This document shows, piece after piece, positions 61,055-64,000 of a stretch of DNA of 64,000 nucleotides (its first letter is position 1; every line of letters starts with the position of its first letter). The notes beneath the pieces were generated by a model that did not search any database, had not been told where the DNA came from, and saw nothing but the letters and a program-made list of their open reading frames with translations. The DNA is from Sialis fuliginosa (lineage: Eukaryota > Arthropoda > Insecta > Megaloptera > Sialidae): NCBI GenBank assembly GCA_961205875.1, contig OY540821.1, positions 15,190,001 to 15,254,000 of the forward strand, written 5' to 3'. Both the position numbers and the translations under genes were made by a program.

Positions 61055-61180
61055 ACAAAGATTTATCTCAATTTATTTTAAAAATTCGTGTTTTGTTTTT
61101 CTAAATTGATATTTGATTGAATATATTAAATGTCATTTTGACGTTTTAAATGTCATTTTGGCGTTTTAAATGTCACATTT
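61055..61180 (-). repeat. GAGGAAGC-family fragment joined to a 20-bp short tandem
   Basis: TTACAAAGATTTATCTCAAT and TTCGTGTTTTGTTTTTCTAA are the reverse of 38020-38095. They run into AAATGTCATTTTGACGTTTT repeated about 2.5 times (61133-61179), which may be slippage of the family's own AAATGACAT block. Confidence 0.7.
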
Positions 61181-61560
61181 AAATATAGCTTACACCATTA
61201 TCTTTAAGACTATCTAATGCCCGAAGACCTTCGAGTGCGTCTTCGGCTATTATTAAGAAATTTAAATTGAAAATTTAACAAATAAGTTGAATAGTTAATA
61301 TGTCAGGTTGGCGCGATCGAGGAGACTCCAGTTTTTTTTTTAAATATAGCTTACACCATTATCTTTAAGAATATCTAATGCCCGAAGACCTTCGAGTGCG
61401 CCATCGGCTATTATTAAGAAATTTAAATTGAAAATTTAACAAATAAGTTGAATAGTTAATATGTCAGCTTGGGGCGATCGAGGAGACTCCAGTTTTTTTT
61501 TTAAATATAGCTTACACCATTATCTTTAAGACTATCTAATGCCCGAAGACCTTCGTAAGC
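61181..61560 (+). repeat. 161-bp tandem array, 2.4 units
   Basis: AAATATAGCTTACACCATTA starts at 61181, 61342 and 61503, an exact 161-bp period. Units contain CCCGAAGACCTTCGAGTGCG, TCGGCTATTATTAAGAAATT, AACAAATAAGTTGAATAGTT and GCGATCGAGGAGACTCCAG. Only a few differences separate units 1 and 2. The third stops after CCGAAGACCTTCG. Related to 10498-11180 (inverted) and 49725-49858. Confidence 0.95.
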
Positions 61561-62040
61561 TCAATAAAACCATATTTTCTAAATGTACTTAATCGTTTTG
61601 GCTTCTGAACAACACATATCTCCGAATCAGTACAACAATATCAGACACATTACATAAATATAACTCATTTAACCTCGAAACAAATCATATGTAAAAACAT
61701 CATTATCCTCCATAATCCAATACTTACATTCATCAGTGCAAAAATGACACACACATTAGTGTAAATCATAGTGCAGCATAAAATCAATTATTATACTACA
61801 CCGTGCAAGTGTTATACTTATGTGTATATCTATTGTTAGATAGACTCCGGTACTGGCAGTCAAAAGTACTGCACATCTGGACTGTAATACATTACAGTCA
61901 AGCGTGCAAAATGTGGCACCCCTGTCTAATGATACGTGATATTCGTGTACCGATCGGTCATAAAGTCACTGCTCTTTTTATGATTTTATTTTATATATTT
62001 TTTCATATGTCTTACACTGCAAATGCAAAGTGTGTTGTTT
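61561..62040. other. no gene; possible 3' part of the element at 62-63 kb
   Basis: AT-rich with AATGACACACACATTAGTG near 61743. A 92-codon frame at 61803 lacks an ATG at its first codon and any family motif. The stretch may belong to the same mobile element as the palindrome cluster. Confidence 0.35.
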
Positions 62041-62041
62041 T

Positions 62042-62193
62042 GACACACCTAAGTGTGTCATTTTCTTGTAGTCATATTTAATCCCTTTTTTGGTGTGTTC
62101 TTTTATAAACACACTTTAAGGTGTGTAGTTTTAACACGTTTTTGGAACACGCTTTGTAGTGTGTTAGTGAATTAACACAACACAAAGCGTGTT
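62042..62193. repeat. cluster of ACAC/GTGT palindromes
   Basis: Three inverted repeats in 150 bp: GACACACCTAAGTGTGTC (62042-62059), AACACACTTTAAGGTGTGT (62108-62126), and AACACGCTTTGTAGTGTGTT (from 62146) against AACACAACACAAAGCGTGTT (ending 62193). The shared theme suggests a terminal or subterminal region with repeated transposase-type sites. It lies about 110 bp beyond the stop of the coding remnant at 62303. Confidence 0.8.
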
Positions 62194-62302
62194 ATTGTAA
62201 TAAATCTGTAAACCACATTTTATTAAGAAATTATTATTGAACAAATATAAATACAATGATTTTAAATAATATACACTACATAATAATTTTTTTCTTCTTC
62301 GA

Positions 62303-63060
62303 TTAATCAGCCACATAAAGCATATCTAAATTCATTGTAACAATTTTATCCTCTGGCTCGATATTATTATCACTTTTAGTTGATGATATCAAAACAATAT
62401 GGACATCACTTTTATCCGAAATTTCATCTACAATTCCACATCACATATTTTATTATTTCTATCCGGGTCTTCTTTTTATAAAATAATTAATTTTCCCTGT
62501 AGCATCATCTTCAGAATGCTGTCAGTTGTAATTGCGTTTATTAATCCTTGACGTATCAATTCTACACCCGATATATCTTTTTGTGGTGAATATTTAATAC
62601 ACTTACACATTTCACCTATCAGGCAATAAACTTTCTTTTCTATATTAATTTAATATACAAAAATATCAAGCTCAATTCTATCAAAATGACGAAAGATGCA
62701 ATATGTTAAAAAATGTAAGCACCACAATATTCAAAAAAATGAGTTCTGAATAACACTCAAATAGACTAATTTTATTTAAAAAAAAAACATTGATAGAGAT
62801 CTCTTACCTACAATTAATAGTTTTTGAGAACTTGAAAACTCTTTAAGTGTTATCCAAAACTCGCAATATTTTTTATTTTTTTTACTTTGCTGTGCTTACT
62901 TCACACAAGTATGAAATTGATCAAAATTTCATCTTGTTTTTAAATCACGAAGTCTATAACTTTAATTTTCTTACTCAACGTTTCGATATACGTTACAGAA
63001 ATGTACATTTAAGATCTAGTACACTTTCAAATAAAAAAAAGCTAGCACACAGTATTTGAA
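62303..63060 (-). pseudogene. decayed coding remnant with a retained intron, protein unidentified
   Basis: On the minus strand, codons are readable from about 63060 down to a stop at 62303-62305, with several in-frame stops and at least one single-base frameshift near 62430. Segments include NFDQFHTCVK, KKNKKYCEFW and ITLKEFSSSQKLLIV, then KKVYCLIGEMCKCIKYSPQ, DISGVELIRQGLINAITTD, SILKMMLQGKLIIL, and after the frameshift DEISDKSDVHIVLISSTKSD, ending EDKIVTMNLDMLYVAD. After LLIV the sequence reads G|GTAAGA and, 62 bases on, TTATTCAG|A. Removing that stretch (62746-62807) keeps the frame open (VELIFLNIVVLTFFNIL). This is what a short insect intron looks like, so it is not a processed copy. I do not recognise the protein. 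Position next to the palindrome cluster suggests a mobile-element gene; a host gene relic is the alternative. Confidence 0.6.
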
Positions 63061-63276
63061 GGGCAAAAGAAATTATAATAATATAAATAAAAATAAAATT
63101 AAATCTTAACTTTTAATGCCACAATCATTCTTTATTGAAACCACAAAAATGAATGACGTGCAGTGATTTTTGAACTAGAGACGTCACGTGAGCATAAGTT
63201 ATTTTAAAATTGTAAGACGTAAGCGTGCGTGATCGTGAGCCAATTTAAAATAATTGTGCATGACGTCTGTTCAAGT

Positions 63277-63523
63277 AGGGTGACCAGATCTCAGGATTTG
63301 ACCAGGAGTCTCAGGGTTTGCATACCAGTTTTCCGGACTCAGGGCTTCGGTGAAATTTTTCCAAGTTTTGCAAAAAAATGACGTGTAAAAAAAGGTCGTT
63401 AAAAATAGAGCAGGGGGCGCAAAAGTGCAGATTAAGGTAGTTAATTTTTAATAAATTTTATAAAAATAAAAATAAAAGAAGGTAAAAAGGGAGGATTTAC
63501 AAAAACTAAAATCTGGTTACCCT
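63277..63523 (+). mobile_element. 247-bp MITE (AGGGTGACCAGAT ends) with 9-10 bp duplication
   Basis: Starts AGGGTGACCAGATCTCAGG and ends AAAATCTGGTTACCCT, 13 terminal bases with one mismatch. Flanks are CTGTTCAAGT and CTGTGCAAGT, a 10-bp target duplication with one difference. A second, left-truncated copy lies at 35862-36062. The duplication length (9-10) would suit Mutator-like elements better than hAT (8), but with one mismatch the length is not certain. Confidence 0.8.
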
Positions 63524-63664
63524 CTGTGCAAGTGTCCATTTTTCTTGGGCGTTAAAATAATTATATTTAGAATATTTAATCCGATAGCTTGAAATGTATT
63601 TTTAATTTCAAATTTCAATATACATAAAATCGTGTTAGTAAAAAGTTCGTTAGCGTGAGCAAAA

Positions 63665-63800
63665 ATTACTGACGGATTCACATCTAAGACGGGTGTTACA
63701 CGCTCAGTCTGGCATCAGTTTAGGACATGATTGTATCTAGACTTTAAAAATCCGTCAGTCTGTCAGTCAATGCATTACACGATCAGTTTGACGTCAGTCA
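63665..63800. repeat. imperfect duplicated CAGTCTGRCRTCAGT motifs
   Basis: TTACACGCTCAGTCTGGCAT and TTACACGATCAGTTTGACGT are related 20-mers about 70 bp apart, each followed by CAGT. TGACGGATTCACA and AATCCGTCAGTCTGTCAG form an inverted pair around the first. Probably part of a TIR element extending near or past the window edge. Confidence 0.45.
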
Positions 63801-64000
63801 ATACAAAATATGTTTATTAAAAATCTATTTAAAAAATAAGATAAAAAACGATTACTTTATAAACAAAATCAAATTGACTCGCAGCCAATAAGCAAACATT
63901 GACAATTTTTATCGATATATTATAAACAATGTAAAAACCAATAACACCCTGTACAAACAATATAATAAATTGTTAAATTATTACTTTAGACAGTGTAACC

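Noticed and set aside
61181..61560. CRISPR-like spaced repeats
   Set aside because: The 161-bp units are continuous tandem copies without unique spacers, and the setting is eukaryotic.
61803..62081. 92-codon frame, one of the longest in the window
   Set aside because: No ATG at its first codon, no domain, and its end runs into the ACAC palindrome cluster.

Overview
This window looks like an AT-rich, intergenic or intronic stretch of an insect-like animal genome. The evidence is indirect. A+T is roughly 70-75% by eye. There are no closely packed ORFs, Shine-Dalgarno sites or operons. DNA-transposon debris is dense (mariner, hAT-like, TTAA-flanked, TTA-flanked, TA-flanked and Helitron-like), and dispersed families carry TCTGTCTGTC runs or a GGAACCCT core. 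These families resemble ones I know from Lepidoptera and relatives, but the order is an inference. I found no intact host gene, rRNA, complete tRNA or CRISPR array. Open frames of 60-92 codons occur throughout and almost all look like chance frames or shadows of repeats.

Layout. 1-7 kb: AT-rich DNA with two GC-richer blocks (about 2.40-2.64 and 4.49-4.78 kb), a 152-bp tandem duplication and a GGAACCCT-family fragment. 7.3-8.2 kb: first of three copies of a roughly 0.7-kb near-perfect inverted repeat carried by a hAT-like element; the others are at 25.6-26.4 and 46.7-47.5 kb. 10.5-11.2 kb: 160-bp satellite-like units, one split by a 333-bp TIR element with a TTA duplication. 12.1-12.3 kb: a mariner transposase fragment. 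14-19 kb: repeat fragments, a 100-bp MITE, a hairpin MITE and a 1.4-kb TTAA-flanked element. 20-30 kb: a repeat whose partner lies inverted at 56 kb, Helitron-like and hAT-like ends, and a nearly identical 177-bp tandem duplication. 30-46 kb: MITE copies and a 40-bp perfect palindrome. 46-60 kb: the third palindrome copy, more MITEs, a foldback at 54.8 kb and CTCF-like motifs. 61-64 kb: a 161-bp tandem array, a cluster of ACAC/GTGT palindromes, a decayed intron-bearing coding remnant on the minus strand, and a MITE with an almost intact 9-10 bp target duplication.

The window is best read as a layered record of transposition. The most informative objects are the repeated long palindromes (possible hairpin-RNA sources), the unidentified coding remnant at 62.3-63.1 kb beside its palindrome cluster, and the filled/empty-site comparison inside the 160-bp satellite units. 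A few GC-richer, low-repeat blocks are candidates for regulatory sequence, but nothing here proves function.
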